Part shown: positions 42,592 to 56,303 of the stretch, piece after piece
Layout: each line of letters starts with the position of its first letter
Position numbering within the stretch: position 1 is the stretch's first letter
NCBI GenBank assembly: GCA_031213475.1
Contig: JARUPZ010000013.1
Span: 3,832,864 to 3,896,863, forward strand
DNA length: 64,000 nucleotides
Direction of reading: 5' to 3'
From: Nereocystis luetkeana
Lineage: Eukaryota; Sar; Phaeophyceae; Laminariales; Laminariaceae
Program-made: the position numbers and the translations under genes
The notes under the pieces: model-generated
Told to the model about the DNA's origin: nothing
The model's database searches: none
Seen by the model: only the letters and a program-made list of their open reading frames with translations

Positions 42592-45500
42592 GTATGTTGC
42601 CTCACGCATCATATAGTCTTGCTGTGTGTCGTGCCTCGACACAGGAAGCGCCACCCAGCTCGAAGCACGCCCAGGTGCCTGTGTTTTGATTCTACGGCAC
42701 CCATGAATCCGCGTCCAAACGCATCTCCAAGAGCTCATTGGTTCCGTCTCGTAGGGGTAGAGTGGATCGGCCCTCTTGTGGCAGACGCATGTTTTTGTTT
42801 TGTAGGTTTTTGACTTACGCATGCAAAACAAATTGGATTCCATGTCTTTGACGTATACCTGTTGCTGCTTCTTCTGCTACATCCGGCTGGCGGTGTTGCA
42901 CTCAGCTACGTACAGCAGCAGCAGGCAACATCTAAATATGGGTAGCTAGCCACCCAGAGGCTTTCGCGGGAAAGCTCTCAACCTCGCCCCGCCATGGTGC
43001 GTGACACTCCTCGTCCGACGATATCTACTTGTTGGACACCGGCGAGTTTGACTGACGCCTTGTAGGACAGGAAAGCGGCCTAATTCCACATCATCCCGCC
43101 CCCTTATGCTATTGCATTCTATATCGCAGTCTATTTCGTAGCAGGTAGTATTATCTGTTATTAAATAATAGCATCCGCGAGGGATAGCGGCACCAGCACC
43201 AGGCTGAGATACCTCTGGTATCATTTGTACGAGAGCGAGAGAGCATGTGAGAGCGAGAGCGCATTGCACAGCAAAGCACGACACAGTCTGGTAGCAGTGA
43301 TTAGTGCGTTTTCATGCGTACGATACCTGTGGTACCATCATTCATTGCAGTCCGTGCATACGATCGGGTGGTACGCTATGAAATTACATCGTCGGTTCGA
43401 CTACATGTAAACCCACGACAACAACAACAACAGCACAGCTCACGAAGCATGATCAGTACGTACATGAACGAAAGTGCGCGGCGAACTCGTACCGGGTACG
43501 TACGAACTTCGTACCAGTTTGGTTGACAATATAAGGTGCATTCCGACTTCCACAATATATGTAAAAGTATGTTATATTTTCGATCTAAATAAATATGATG
43601 AAGCAAGACACCAGTAGGGTTAGTGCTCCTATACCAGCAGGTATTAATATTTATAGTGCTCAAACATGCTGGTAACCATGTTGCAACAAGAATGGGCATG
43701 ATAAGCATCGAATCGGCCACACGAATCGGCAGGGTCAGGGTTGCCTGTACCACTGCTGTAGCTCGGGGCTAAATCTACTTAATACCAGGTACCAGGGTGT
43801 GAAGTACCTGGTAAGGGTGTGTCCAACCAGAATCGAAAAGCGCAATCGTGAATCGAAGGCATTTCGATTTCGATAAATATTAGCCGAGGTGTCCGAACAG
43901 AATCGAGAAGTGAAGACAGAAATCCAGGCGAAAAGTAACGGAGAGCACAACCTACTTGGGCCGTTCGCAACTGTCCACACATGCCGGCAATCTAGCGCTC
44001 CGTAGCACAGATGCACCACAGAGAAGCAGGCAAACGCGACGGCATTTCGATTCCGGGAAGTCGTTGGGCCTCCCATGGAGGTGGCGGCGCGTCCAACGTT
44101 GACGCCCCGAGATCAAACTTGAGATCGTATTGAGTACGAACTTCCGACCTCGTTCTCGAGTGTATCATCCTCAATTTTACTCAAACTAACTTCGCTTAGG
44201 GTCGAACGCCGGGAAACAAAGTCCCGCGAACGTCGGGGCCGGTGTTGTGGTTCGCCTGCTGGCTGCTTACGGGGGGGGGGGGTCTGTGCGGCTTTGTTGC
44301 CGTGCTAGCTGTGGGTTGGATGCTGTGTACGGCGGTCCTGATGTGATATTTTTTGACGTGGCTGCGCTGAACGGCAGGACGCGCTGAATTGTTGCTGTTC
44401 GTGCTTTCGATTTCCTTTTCGATTTCCAGCCGCCAACTTTTTGATTTTCGCATTGGGTTGTAAATCGTTCATTTTCTCGGAACCTAAAAACGAAGAGGGA
44501 CATGTTTTGAACAATTGCAATCAGCGCCTTGTTTATTATCATTTCGATTTTCGATCTCGACCCTGTTTCGACACGCCCCAATAATGTACTTTTATTACAC
44601 ATAAACTGGTGTTGAGGATGCCGATATGACGTCTCACCCTGCAATATGCAAAATGAGCCCTCACATATAGGCGGTAGATCATAGCTGGTATGTACAGCAG
44701 TGCCAGAAATAGATATTAGTAGATGTATCTACGAGTAGCTTCCTTGAAATATCTAGATAGATGATCTGTGGGAATCGATGATCTGTCCGAGGAGGCGTGT
44801 AGGTGATTATGTCAAACGGGGATTATGTTGTGTTTTTCGCCCACGGAGTAGTATTTATGGTTCATACCTACTTGTTTTGACTCTTCCCCTCTGTGACGCC
44901 CCAGAGAAAGCCCGACGCTGCTGGGTCACCGGGTGATATGATATGGTATGGTATGGTACGATATGATGTAGTATCATAGCAGGTATGATATGATACGATA
45001 TGATATTGTACGATATAGTATTAATTGATACGATACGGTATGATATGATATGATATGATACGATACGATACGATATGATATGATATGATATGATATATGA
45101 TACGATAGGATATTATACGATAGGATATTATATGATATTATACGATATGATATTATATGATATTATATGATACGATACGATACGACACGATGTGTTCTTA
45201 TACGATACGGTACGATACGATATGATATTTTATTTTATGTTGCATTCAGTGGGAAGAGCGGGAAACATCAGCAATACACATCTCGGACAGCTCACCGATT
45301 CCTGCCTCATCATGTAGATCTCTCCACACGGCAAATGTATTCCCGATGTTGTATGATCTGATGTATAGCTCATGGTGCCGGGTTGGACCCGTTTACACAA
45401 TCTGCATGGTCTATCTACTAATAGGACATGTTTCCTGGGGTGGATCTGTAGTATTGAACTACTGCTGTACGTACACTGACAGATCCTGCGCAACCTCTCA

Positions 45501-48500
45501 CATCGACTGGTGAGGAGCTATCATATTGACAGATGATCTACATGTAGATGATAGATGATAGATGATCTATAGTATATCTGTAGATCTTGATCTGATCAGC
45601 ACCAAAAGCACCATGCCCGTGTATCAATCAGTGCGGGAATACAAGGACCGCTTCGTGTTGATATTAATGCATAAACGATCGTTATATTTTCGCCCAGCGT
45701 GGTGTATGATATCCTCATTCAGCGCGTGTTGTATGATGGTATGGTGCATCTCCATATGTCGCGCTGCTAACGCATCCCTTGCGTCCCGTTTCGAAGCCAC
45801 CCGGCCTGCTTGGCTGTGGCCGATGCTGTGTGGTACGAGCCGTCCACACCTCGAAACAGATCATCGATTCCTACTAGATCTTTAAGGGCAGATACATTCT
45901 TGATCTGTATTTGATCTGTATGATTTGTAATCTGTATGATCTGTGTTGATCGGTATGATCTGTAATCTGTATGATCTATGTGATCTGTGTGATCTGTGTG
46001 ATGGGTATCATCTGTGTCATCTGTGTCATCTGTGTCATCTGTATGATATGTTTGGTCCGTATGGTCTGTGTGATCTGTATGATATGTATGAGTAATGATC
46101 TTTGTGATCTAGCTCATGTTACCGGCTGGGAGCCGTATATAAGCGGGCATGATCTATGGCACGTTTCCAGGATTTGATCTGTGCTAAACGGATCCAGCGC
46201 AGCATACACAACATCTGATAGCGACAGGTTAGGCTGTACCTGGTGCTAACTGTAGATTATGTACTTCTTAATCATGATCAGTTTGTCCTAAGTGAGTCGT
46301 AGAAGGGTTCACGTTATAACTCGAGTCCCACAGGTATTCAAAACTGGACGCACATTTTTTTCGGGATAAGCTCGTACGAGTATCATACTTGGGAGTTTGT
46401 GTTGGCTCATAGTGAAGGGTTTCACTCGTCGGACTGATAGTTAATGATTTATCTATCTGATCTATCTGTCTACAGATAGATTATCTAGTTCATCACCTGT
46501 CGTTGTGAGAGTTTGTGCAGGATCTATCTGTGTAGTACAGATCCAGCACAGGGAAACAATGTGCTATTAATAGTTAATCTTGCAGATTGTACGGCTCCCA
46601 CCCGGCAACATGAGCTATAGAACTACATACTTAGATCACAACCCCTGAGCGTGCTCGTTTGGTGCATCCCTGGCCTCTCAGAGCTCCCACTTCCAAACCG
46701 CCTCCTTTATTTACTTGCCGGACCTTTCCAGCAGTTCTTTGTTTTCTCGGTCCTTTCTCCCTTTTTTCTTCTTTCGTTTCGTGTGCGTGCGTGTACTCCG
46801 AGCACGGCATCGCGGGAGCACCCGGCACCGTCGCGGGTGTCAGCGGGTACTGGCGGGTAGAGGGGGGGTTGCAAGGAGCGCGGTCGCCGCTTTCGTGTCT
46901 AGGCGTCGCGGGTGCCTCGAGACACGAGGGATGCATGAACGGGCGTTGTCTGGCTTCCATTTACGATTGTTGATAGAGTATGTACGAGTTATGAAGGACG
47001 TTCGGGACTGCAAGATAATATTCAAGCGGTGCTTATTTTTGCGACCACGCTGAAGTTGAAAGAGGGAGGTGTGCAGTTTAAACACCTACGTTATCGAGCT
47101 GGCGAACGACGGCCACGGTGAGCACTAGGCTTCACGCGAGGCGGGCGACTGGGGCTGATTGTGGCAGAGAGTGATAAAAGCTTTTTACCCGGACCGAATC
47201 GGTAGCGAGGTGGTCGCGAGAGGGGTGGGCGGCGTACGAGGCTGAGAGAGAAGCTCTTCTGTGCGATTTGTTTTTTTTCTTCTTTTTGACCGGGTGTAAG
47301 GTGTTCCAATCAGGCAGAAAAGTATTACCAGGTACACGAGAGGGGGCGGGTTTTTTTTTTCCTTTCCGAGTTTTCGGTTTCATTTTCATGGTTTTTGCTG
47401 CTGTGCCGTGCTGTGCTTTCGCTTTCTTCGTACATACGAGTACAGACGTAGAGCATATCGAAAGAAGAAAATAAGTACAGACAGCAGTAGTATCCTACCT
47501 GGGGTATGTACGTACGTACGTACGACATCCGCGACGCGAAGCGTATGTGCATCCGAGCTGGCGTCGGAGCTGCTTTTTTCCTGAAGCATGGCGGCGGGAC
47601 TCTTGGCATTATCAAGTCGCCGGTTTGCAATTACGACCTAAACTCAATCGTGGGCCTCTGTCACTTCGCATAATTTGATGTGCTTTTTTCCTTCCTGAGC
47701 GAAGCGCCTTGTATATCATACAGACCATACAGATCATACAACATCGAGAGTATGGCTGCATGCCTCGGAATATCTAGACCATCAAGCAGGAATCTATTGT
47801 GTTTCCGAAGTGTCGGAAAAAAGGGTCGATGTCCTCTTGGTTTTCATCTCCCCCGTTCCGTACCTATCTCCACCGTATTTGTCCGTGTCCTCATCTCCTA
47901 TCTCTCTATCTCTCTATCTCTCTTTTAGTTCCGTCTTTGTCATGATGTCCTGTACTTTTCTCTACCCACGAGGTACACGCCTCTATCTTCGGACGTACCT
48001 GTCTCTTTATTTTCATCTTCGTCGATCTCTACACGTGTCTCTTGTCCCTCTGTCTATCTCTTACCTGGTACCTCTTGTCTGTTCTTCTCTTTCTCTTCTT
48101 TTCTGCCTGTCTCATTTCTGCCTTTTGTCTCTTACGTCCGTCCACCTGCATCTTTAGCAGTTTTGTTCAGGATGGCTGTCTCTCCGCCTGTATCTCTACA
48201 TACCCACCTCTCTACCCCTCTATCACTGTCTCTCATTTCTGTCTCTGCGTTTCACCTTTATCTGTTACGCTTTGGTTCAGGATGGGAGCCGGTTAACGTG
48301 CGCGAGTTCGAGCGCCACGCCCAGCTCATGCTCTCCAAAAACGCCTTCGATTATTACGCCAGCGGGGCCAACGACATGGTCACCCTCAGGGAAAACAGGC
48401 AAGAGCTAACCGCCAACCATGGCTTAGCATGGCCGGCGTTCCCGGTGGCTTGGTAGGTGGCCCACCTGCCTATCAAGATCAATTTCGTGGGTTCAAGTCT

Positions 48501-51500
48501 CACCGAGTGCATGCTCGTAGGGCTTTTTCTTCCATAGAATATTGATTAGCGGAAAGCACGAGAGCGTGAGTTAGCAAACATTCGATGAAAATCGACGAGC
48601 AGTGGGAATGCTGAACCCTATGCGCGACAAAAAATAAAGGCACGCACCGGGGGGGAGAAGGGACGACACCTGTGACCACGGCTTGTCCAGAAGATCGCTG
48701 AAGGTAAAACCTCCGACGAGTTAGGCTGGAAAGTAAAAGTGATGATTAAAAAAAAAGAAAAAAAAAAACATGGCAAGAACCATGTCATTTGATATGCCAA
48801 CCATGGCACTGCAAGACTTCTATCAACCATGCCTGACATACCAACTGTACCAGGTACCTGGTATCTTGCGTAGGGCACTATCGTTTGCACCGCATGGCAA
48901 GACTTCTGTCATGAGATACGCCAACCATGACATCGCATGGCAACACCTTTTGTCAAGAAACCTGCCAACCATGGGATCGTATGGCAAGACCTGTGTCAAC
49001 CCTGAGGTACATACATATACACCTGGTATCATAGCGCACTATGGTTGGCATCGCATGGCAAGACTTCTGTATATGATATTTGCCAACCTTTACACCTGAT
49101 ATCAAGCGTATTATGGTTGGCATCGCATTTGCAAGACGTCCGCGATGAGATCTGCCAACCGCGCCATCGCATGGCAAGACATGTGCCAGGAGATCTGCCA
49201 ACCATGGCGTAGCATGGCAAGACTTCTGTCAGCCGTACCCGATCTATACAAGCACATTCCATGGCAGGAGTCAGGGGGACCAAAGATCAATCAGCAACGC
49301 CGCTCCTCTCCGACGTTCGAGAGTATCGAATACATAGTCGTGGATTTGGCGTTGGGGTTTCCCATTATTATTTTTTATTCAATAGAGTGTTTGCGATTTA
49401 TTTATTTTTTAACTTTTACTTCTCCAAAAATTCTCCCGAGGTAACTTTTTGAGGTAAATTTCTGAAAAAAACGCGAAAAAGTTACTTCAGCGAAGTCAGG
49501 ATTTCATCAAAAGTTACGGTAACTTTTGGCTCTCTGTCTCATTGGCCTACACGCACCGAGCATCATCCCGACGCAAAACGCATCATCTCAAATCTCGAAG
49601 GATCAAAACACCGAGCATCTTCCATGCCACCATGCTGCTTGCTGTACGCATCACGACAACCGCTGGGAGCACAGAGGCTCGAGAGGTGTAGCTTGAGTAT
49701 AGCGCGCACGAGCGGCGTTGGATTGTGCCAGCGGGCCGCCGCCGCTGCTACGTAGGGTACACGCTTTCGCCTACTTGGTGACGACGTGGAGGATGCTTCG
49801 TTCCAAAAATGGACTCGCATCACACTCGTACTCGTACTCGTGCTCGCACAGAGCGCGACAGCTCGTGTATCATTTCGATTCCACCACACTGCAGCAGCAG
49901 CAGCAGCAGCAGCGGCGGCGGCGGCAGCAGTGGCCGCGACAGTGGCGGCGGAGCGGAGCCCGCCGGCGCTGTGGCGTGCGTAGGCTGAGCGCAGCAGCAG
50001 CAGCAGCAGCAGGCAATCCAAAAAGGGAAGCTGGCTGGTGCTGGTGCTGGTGCTTGCTGGTGCTGGTGCTGACGCTGTTTATTTTTGTTGCTCAAGCTGC
50101 CTCTAGTTGCGGCTAGCGCTTGCTAGCTGCCGCTTGCTGTGCTGCTGCTTGCAGTCGTGGGCTGGCAGTGGTGGCACCGCTGTCAACTCTGCCGCCGAAA
50201 CGTTGCTGGGCCGCCGTTGCTACTCCCAAGCTGTTTTTTAGTTTTTCGTTCTTTTTTTTGGCGCGTTTGCCTCACCTCCCCCCTTCCCTTCTCATTTTCG
50301 GAGGCGTCGCCTGCAGGATTTGATTTACCTCACTCGCAAACACACCGAAATCAGGAAGGGAAGGAAATTCACTTCTTTTAGCGCAAGTAAAGTTTTTTCT
50401 TTTTTCACCTCTATCGCAAACACTCGAATCCTACAAACAGTAATGTTTACCCACGCCGGACAGGTAGATCATCGACAGATAGATAATCTACAGATGGGTG
50501 ATCTACAGATAGACGATCCACAAATACTCGAAATAGATGACATACCAGGTACAGACACTCGAAGTAGATTATCTACAGATAGATGATCTACAGATAGATG
50601 ATCTACAGTTTGATAATCTCCAAATAGATGGATAATCTACAAATAGATGGATGATCTACAGATAGATGACCTGCAGATAGATTATCTACAGATATATGAT
50701 CTACAGGTAGATCATCTACAGATATATCATGTGCAGATATATCATCTGCAGATAGATCATCTGCAGATAGGTAATCTATATCCTAACCCTCTATAAATTG
50801 CTTTGCAGGGTCTGAACAGCCCAGATCCAACCTTGCTGTAGATTATGTCGATCGTACGGCTTCCACCAGCCGGTAATGTGAGCTTGATCTCTCAGATCAG
50901 GGATATATATAGCGCCCTTAAATTATGTAGGTATTCAAGACACGATCGATTATGTTGTTCCTTTTGAGTATTGGTATCTCCGGCGAGTGGCTGAAAGTGT
51001 TTTTTTCAAGTCAAGGCTGGTTGAATTTGCATGCGAAATTCCAGGATACCCCTTCTTTTTTTACTAGCTACAGCTGAAAAAATGCACACACGTCGAACAC
51101 ATGCATGATATGTATGATCTGCATGATCTGTATGATCTGTATGATCTGTATGATCTGTATGATCTGCATGATCTGATCTATCCGTAAATGACCTGCTCCA
51201 TGTGTGAACTGTTGTTACCACACCCCACTAGCCCTCATTCTATGACCCTGTAAGAAAAACCCAAGCACCCCCAAAAATCGCGAGAGCATGAGTCTAACCC
51301 TACGTGTCATCCCAAAAGTTTCATGAAAACCATTCGTCCCAATTTTTCGCGAAATCATGACCCCTGACCATATATATTATCCCAAAAATATCACGAAACC
51401 GTTTATCCCAGAAGTTATAAAAAACTTTACTCTTAACCTTATATGTCAACCCGAAAAGATCGCGAAACCGTTTCTCCCAGGAATTCACGAAACCTCAACT

Positions 51501-53332
51501 CTTGACCGTACCTGGTATATGTTAACCCTTTTAGCACTGCACTCCCGTGTGTGGGGACAGAGCACTCAAACTATAAGTAGTTTGCCCCCAAAACGGGACT
51601 GGGGTCCTAAAAGGGGTGAACCCAAAAATATCATGAAACCATGACGCTATCCCCGGGAAACATGGAAAAAAAAAACTGATTGATTTTGTCCTCATCGATA
51701 TTAAAAAAAAAAGAAGTCGAAACCAGGAATGGCAGTCAGAACCTATCATGATCGATTCAGTAAAGCCTGCCACGCATGTTCTGGCACTGTGTACCACTGT
51801 ATGTAGACAGTAGGCTATACTGTTTGCAGCTTCGACCCTCAAGCATCGTGAACTGCCGTCTGCGGTTGATGGATGCGTGCGGGCCCTGGCTTCGTCGGCG
51901 GCCCTTGCTAGGCCTCCGTCGAAGCCCCCTTGTACCATACCAGGGTATGTAGTATATACCCCTGTAATGTACGTGGTGTAACAACCCCCGAGTATCTCGA
52001 AACCGCAACCCTCAACCGTACCCTAGATCTGACCGTGTTCAAAGCACAACACCTCTGTCCTTACCGCCTCCGCACAAAGTATAACTCCAATAGGCCACGA
52101 GACCTTAACGCTAACCCTTACTGTGTGAAAACCCACGCAACCCTCTCCCTACCCCTCGTACATATATTGGTAGTAGCAGCGCCGATATATCACGAACCAT
52201 ATCGCTAACCCCTGCGTATCGCTACGAAACCCCGGCTATTGTCAATTGCCAGGTCTGCTTTCAACCGGCTCCGCCTGCGCCCTCGCATCCTGCGAGACGT
52301 GAGCAAGGTCGACATGACCACCTACGTTCTCGGCCAGAAGGTTTCCTCTCCCATTTGCATCGCGCCCACCGGTGAGGGGATATAGGGGGTCAGGGATGGG
52401 GGGAGTGAGTTGTAGAGGGAGGGGGGCGGGAGGGGGGGGGGGGGGGGGGGGGCATTTTCACCGCGCCCACCGGTGAGGGGATATAGGGGATCAGAGATGG
52501 GGGGAGGGAGTTGTAAAGGGAGGGGGGCGGGGGAGCCATTTTCACCGCGCCCACCGGTGAGGGGATCAGGGATGGGGGGAGGGAGTTGTATAGGGGGGGG
52601 GGCGGGAGTTGTATAGGGGGGGGGGGGGGGGGCGGGAGGGGGGGGGGGGTACTCCATATCATGCATGGCGTAGTCGTATGACCATAGTCCCTCGCATCCC
52701 CGCAATGGGGTGGGGGGGGGAAGAGGAGAGGGAGTTGTGGAGGGAGGAGGGGGGGGGAGGGGGAGAGGAGGCGGAAGCAGGGAGGAAGAGAGGAGATGTA
52801 GTCAACGTACCTTGGTTATGTTCTTGTCGATGGGATGATGAGGCCGTTGAGAGAGCGAGGGAGGGAGGCGTGCAAAATATTGCGTTTTTTTTTGTGGAAT
52901 ATGCGGGTTTTCCGGGCAAAAGATACATTTTGGGTGTGGAGGTGTAGATGCTTACTCTCTCTCTCGACCAGCATCTTTCCGGAAACGCCTCCTTTGTTCG
53001 GTGTTGGAAACCTTCTTCCCTTTTTGGAAAAATCGAGCGCTGAAAAACGATCGCATCAACCTCTGTGCGACCTCAACGTGCTGAGGGTAGACCGGGCACA
53101 ATACAACACCACCTACACGAACACGGCCACTACCCCTAATACCGCTACCACCGCCGCCGCCGCCACCACCACCACCACCAACGACAACAACAACCGCCAT
53201 TACCACCCGGCTCATACCCACGACACGACACCATCACCACCGTCACCATCACCATCACGACCATCACCACCATATCGCCCCCACACCACCCCCTTCGGCT
53301 CCACCACCGCTACCACCATGACCAACCGCCAA

Positions 53333-53363
<31 letters not shown>

Positions 53364-54915
53364 CGCTGGAAGTGGCTACACTGGAAATCAAATTCACTCG
53401 ATGAAGCTGTCATCCATATGCTAGTTTGCCTCACAAGTGGCGGTTCTTAGTAGGATGCAGCTCACCTTTCATGCGACTACCCGGACACCTCACGGCGCTT
53501 CGCGCTTGGTGCATGCAATGTCTGCCTGGTCGGTGAAAACCCGACATGCTCCGTCCCGGCATTGTAGGGATGCGAGGGTCTATGGTCATACAACTACGGT
53601 CATACATGAGATCGAGTTCATCTCTCCCATCGAGTACACCCCCGCCCCCCCCCCCCCCCCCTCACTCCCCCGCCCCCCAACGACCGCTACCGTTTCCCCT
53701 GATACCAGCCATGCAGAGAATGGCACACGACGACGGAGAATGCGCTACGGCTAAAGCTGCGGCTAACTCTGGCGCGCTCATGACCCTCAGCTCTTGGTCC
53801 ACCACCGCTCTCGAGGAAGTCGCTCAGGCTGGGGGCCCGGGCGGCGCCCGCTGGTTCCAGCTGTACGTCTACAAGGTACGAAACGGGGTTTTTTATTTGC
53901 GTGTGGAGGCGGGTTTGTTTTGCCGGGGGGGGGGGGGGGGGTAGCGGCTGGGTGGGGTTTGTTTTCGGTTTCGGCATCCCCTGGTTTCAGCTTTACGTCT
54001 ATGTGTAGGGTACCAAAATCTGAGTTTCGCTGTTGTGTGTGCTCGCGGGTTGGCGCGGGGGTTGGGCGTACTTGAAGGCATCCGTCGCCGTAGGGGGGAG
54101 GGGGGTGTACTCGATAGGAGATATGTGCTCGATCTCATGCATGACCGTAGTCGTATGTATGACCATAGGACGGCCATAGGGCGGGGGGGGGGGGGGGGGC
54201 ATACGCATTTATTGCTTGCCTTAGTAGTTTGACCATTATTGACCACGCATCGAGAGGGGGTGAGGCTGTTCTCTAACTATACCCAAAGATATGAGGACGG
54301 CACGGTCACCCCTTGGCAGACACGCTTTTTTTTACCGACACCGAGCTACTAACTTTTACACTGTGAAACAACTCGGCCCTACCTACATCCTTGACAGCGC
54401 ATGTGTTGTGCTGTGTTGACATGTCTCCTGGCATCTCTGATGGCGAAGTACCTGGTTCTGTATATACGTGCGTATGCTGTGTCGGTATACAAGGGGTGTG
54501 GTCGTTCTTCATCACGCTCGATCGTTCCAACCATGGCGTTTTCGGAAAAATATCGGGTCGAGAGGCGGAGAGAGCCTTCCGAATTTTTCAGTCTCCCCGA
54601 ATTCAGCCCCCCCCCCCCCACCCCCCCCCCCCCCCCCCCCCCCCCCCCGCCCTCGTCCGCTAATACCCCAGGACCGCGTGATCACGGCGCAGCTGGTGAA
54701 GCGCGCTCTGGCGGCCGGCTACACGGCCCTCGCCGTTACCGTGGACACCCCCGTGCTGGGCAGGCGAGAGGCGGACATGAGAAACCGCTTCAAGCTGCCG
54801 GAGCACCTGACCATGGGAAACTTTGCCTCGGCCGGCGGGGCCCACGCCTCTGGCACCAAGGACGGCGGGAACGACTCGGTAAGTATTGCCGGGTACCCGA
54901 ATACAGAGTACTCGC

Positions 54916-54949
<34 letters not shown>

Positions 54950-55921
54950 GGTATATATATGATATGTAACGAAGTACCAGGTATGGTGTTACCGGGTACT
55001 CGTTTACGATACTCGGTATGTATTTATGAAGAATAAGGGTGTTGCCGGGTACTCGTATTCGATACTCGTATGTATGTATGTATGAAGAAATATGGTGTTA
55101 CCGGGTACTCGTATACGATACTCGTATGCATTTATGAAGAAGTATGGTGTTACCGGGTACTCGTACACGATACTCGTACCGCTGGTTATGTACCTGGTAT
55201 TTATGAAGAAGTATGGTGTTAACCGGGTACCGGGTACTCGTATACGATACTCTTACGTATTTATGAAGAAGGATGGTGTTACTGGGTACCTCGCATACAT
55301 ACTTATATATATATATATATATTATATATACTGGTATATTATATACCAGGTATATAATACGGAGTATAATATACCAGGTATATAATATATATATATATAT
55401 ATAACGACGTATGGTATTGAGGGGAAACGTATTACGGGGGGGCATAGTAAATAGGACCAAATGTTGTTGGTAGAAATGGTTAAATATAAAGGTTTTTATG
55501 TGTACCATAGGTCCTGTTTAGTATGGCCCCCCGAAAATAGTACCAGGTAATCAGGACCAAATGTGTTCGCTGAAAAATACTGGAATATGTAGGTTTTAGT
55601 GTATGTGATGGGTCCTGATTATTATGGCCCACCGTCATGTTTCTGCTGTATCGGGCCAGCTTATGTGCGGGTACCGGGTACCGCTATGGTCGCGTTATGG
55701 TTGTGATGCAGCAAGGGCGGCGGGAACGGACTCGGTGAGTATTACCGGGTGTGCAATACCGGGTATGTATATTCCAATGTATGGCAGCTGCATCGTTCCA
55801 ATGTAGGTAGTAGAATGTAGTCGTAGTAGTAGTGGTAGTAGTAGTAGAATGTAGTAGTAGCAGTAGTAGTAGTAGTAGTAGTAGAAGTAGTAGTCGTAGT
55901 AGTAGTAGTAGTAGTAGTAGC

Positions 55922-55953
<32 letters not shown>

Positions 55954-56002
55954 GAGTAGTAGTAGTAGTACTAGTAGAAGTAGTAGTAGTAGTAGTAGTA
56001 GC

Positions 56003-56043
<41 letters not shown>

Positions 56044-56108
56044 CAGTAGTAGTAGAAGTAGTAGTCGTAGTAGTAGTAATAGCAGTAGTAGTAGTAGTAG
56101 TAGTAGTA

Positions 56109-56141
<33 letters not shown>

Positions 56142-56190
56142 ATAGCAGTAGTAGTAGTAGTAGTAGTAGAAGTAGTAGTAGTAGTAGTAA

Positions 56191-56231
<41 letters not shown>

Positions 56232-56254
56232 TAGCAGCAGTAGTAGTAGTGGTA

Positions 56255-56303
<49 letters not shown>

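Larger units (their letters stand above)
42592..48280. other. Oxidase intron 1 (if exon 1 is right)
   Basis: About 5.7 kb with no other exon that I recognise. It holds a TGATA pentamer region, GATCTGT-type repeats and the second copy of the long duplication. TCTCTATC-rich pyrimidine stretches (47880-48240) lie before the exon 2 acceptor. Confidence 0.45.
48399..52252. other. Oxidase intron 2 (GC-AG type)
   Basis: About 3.9 kb starting GCAAGAG and ending TTGCCAG. It contains repeat D, an ATGGCAAGACTTCTG tandem region, CAG trinucleotides near 49892, GATCTGT-type repeats, a family B copy and a CCCAAAAATATC repeat. Confidence 0.7.

Noticed and set aside
48436-48510. 75-base tRNA-like segment (GTGGGTTCAAGTCTCAC resembles a T arm)
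   Set aside because: Six of seven acceptor pairs can be drawn, but no proper anticodon stem forms and the D loop is too long. At most a tRNA-derived relic.
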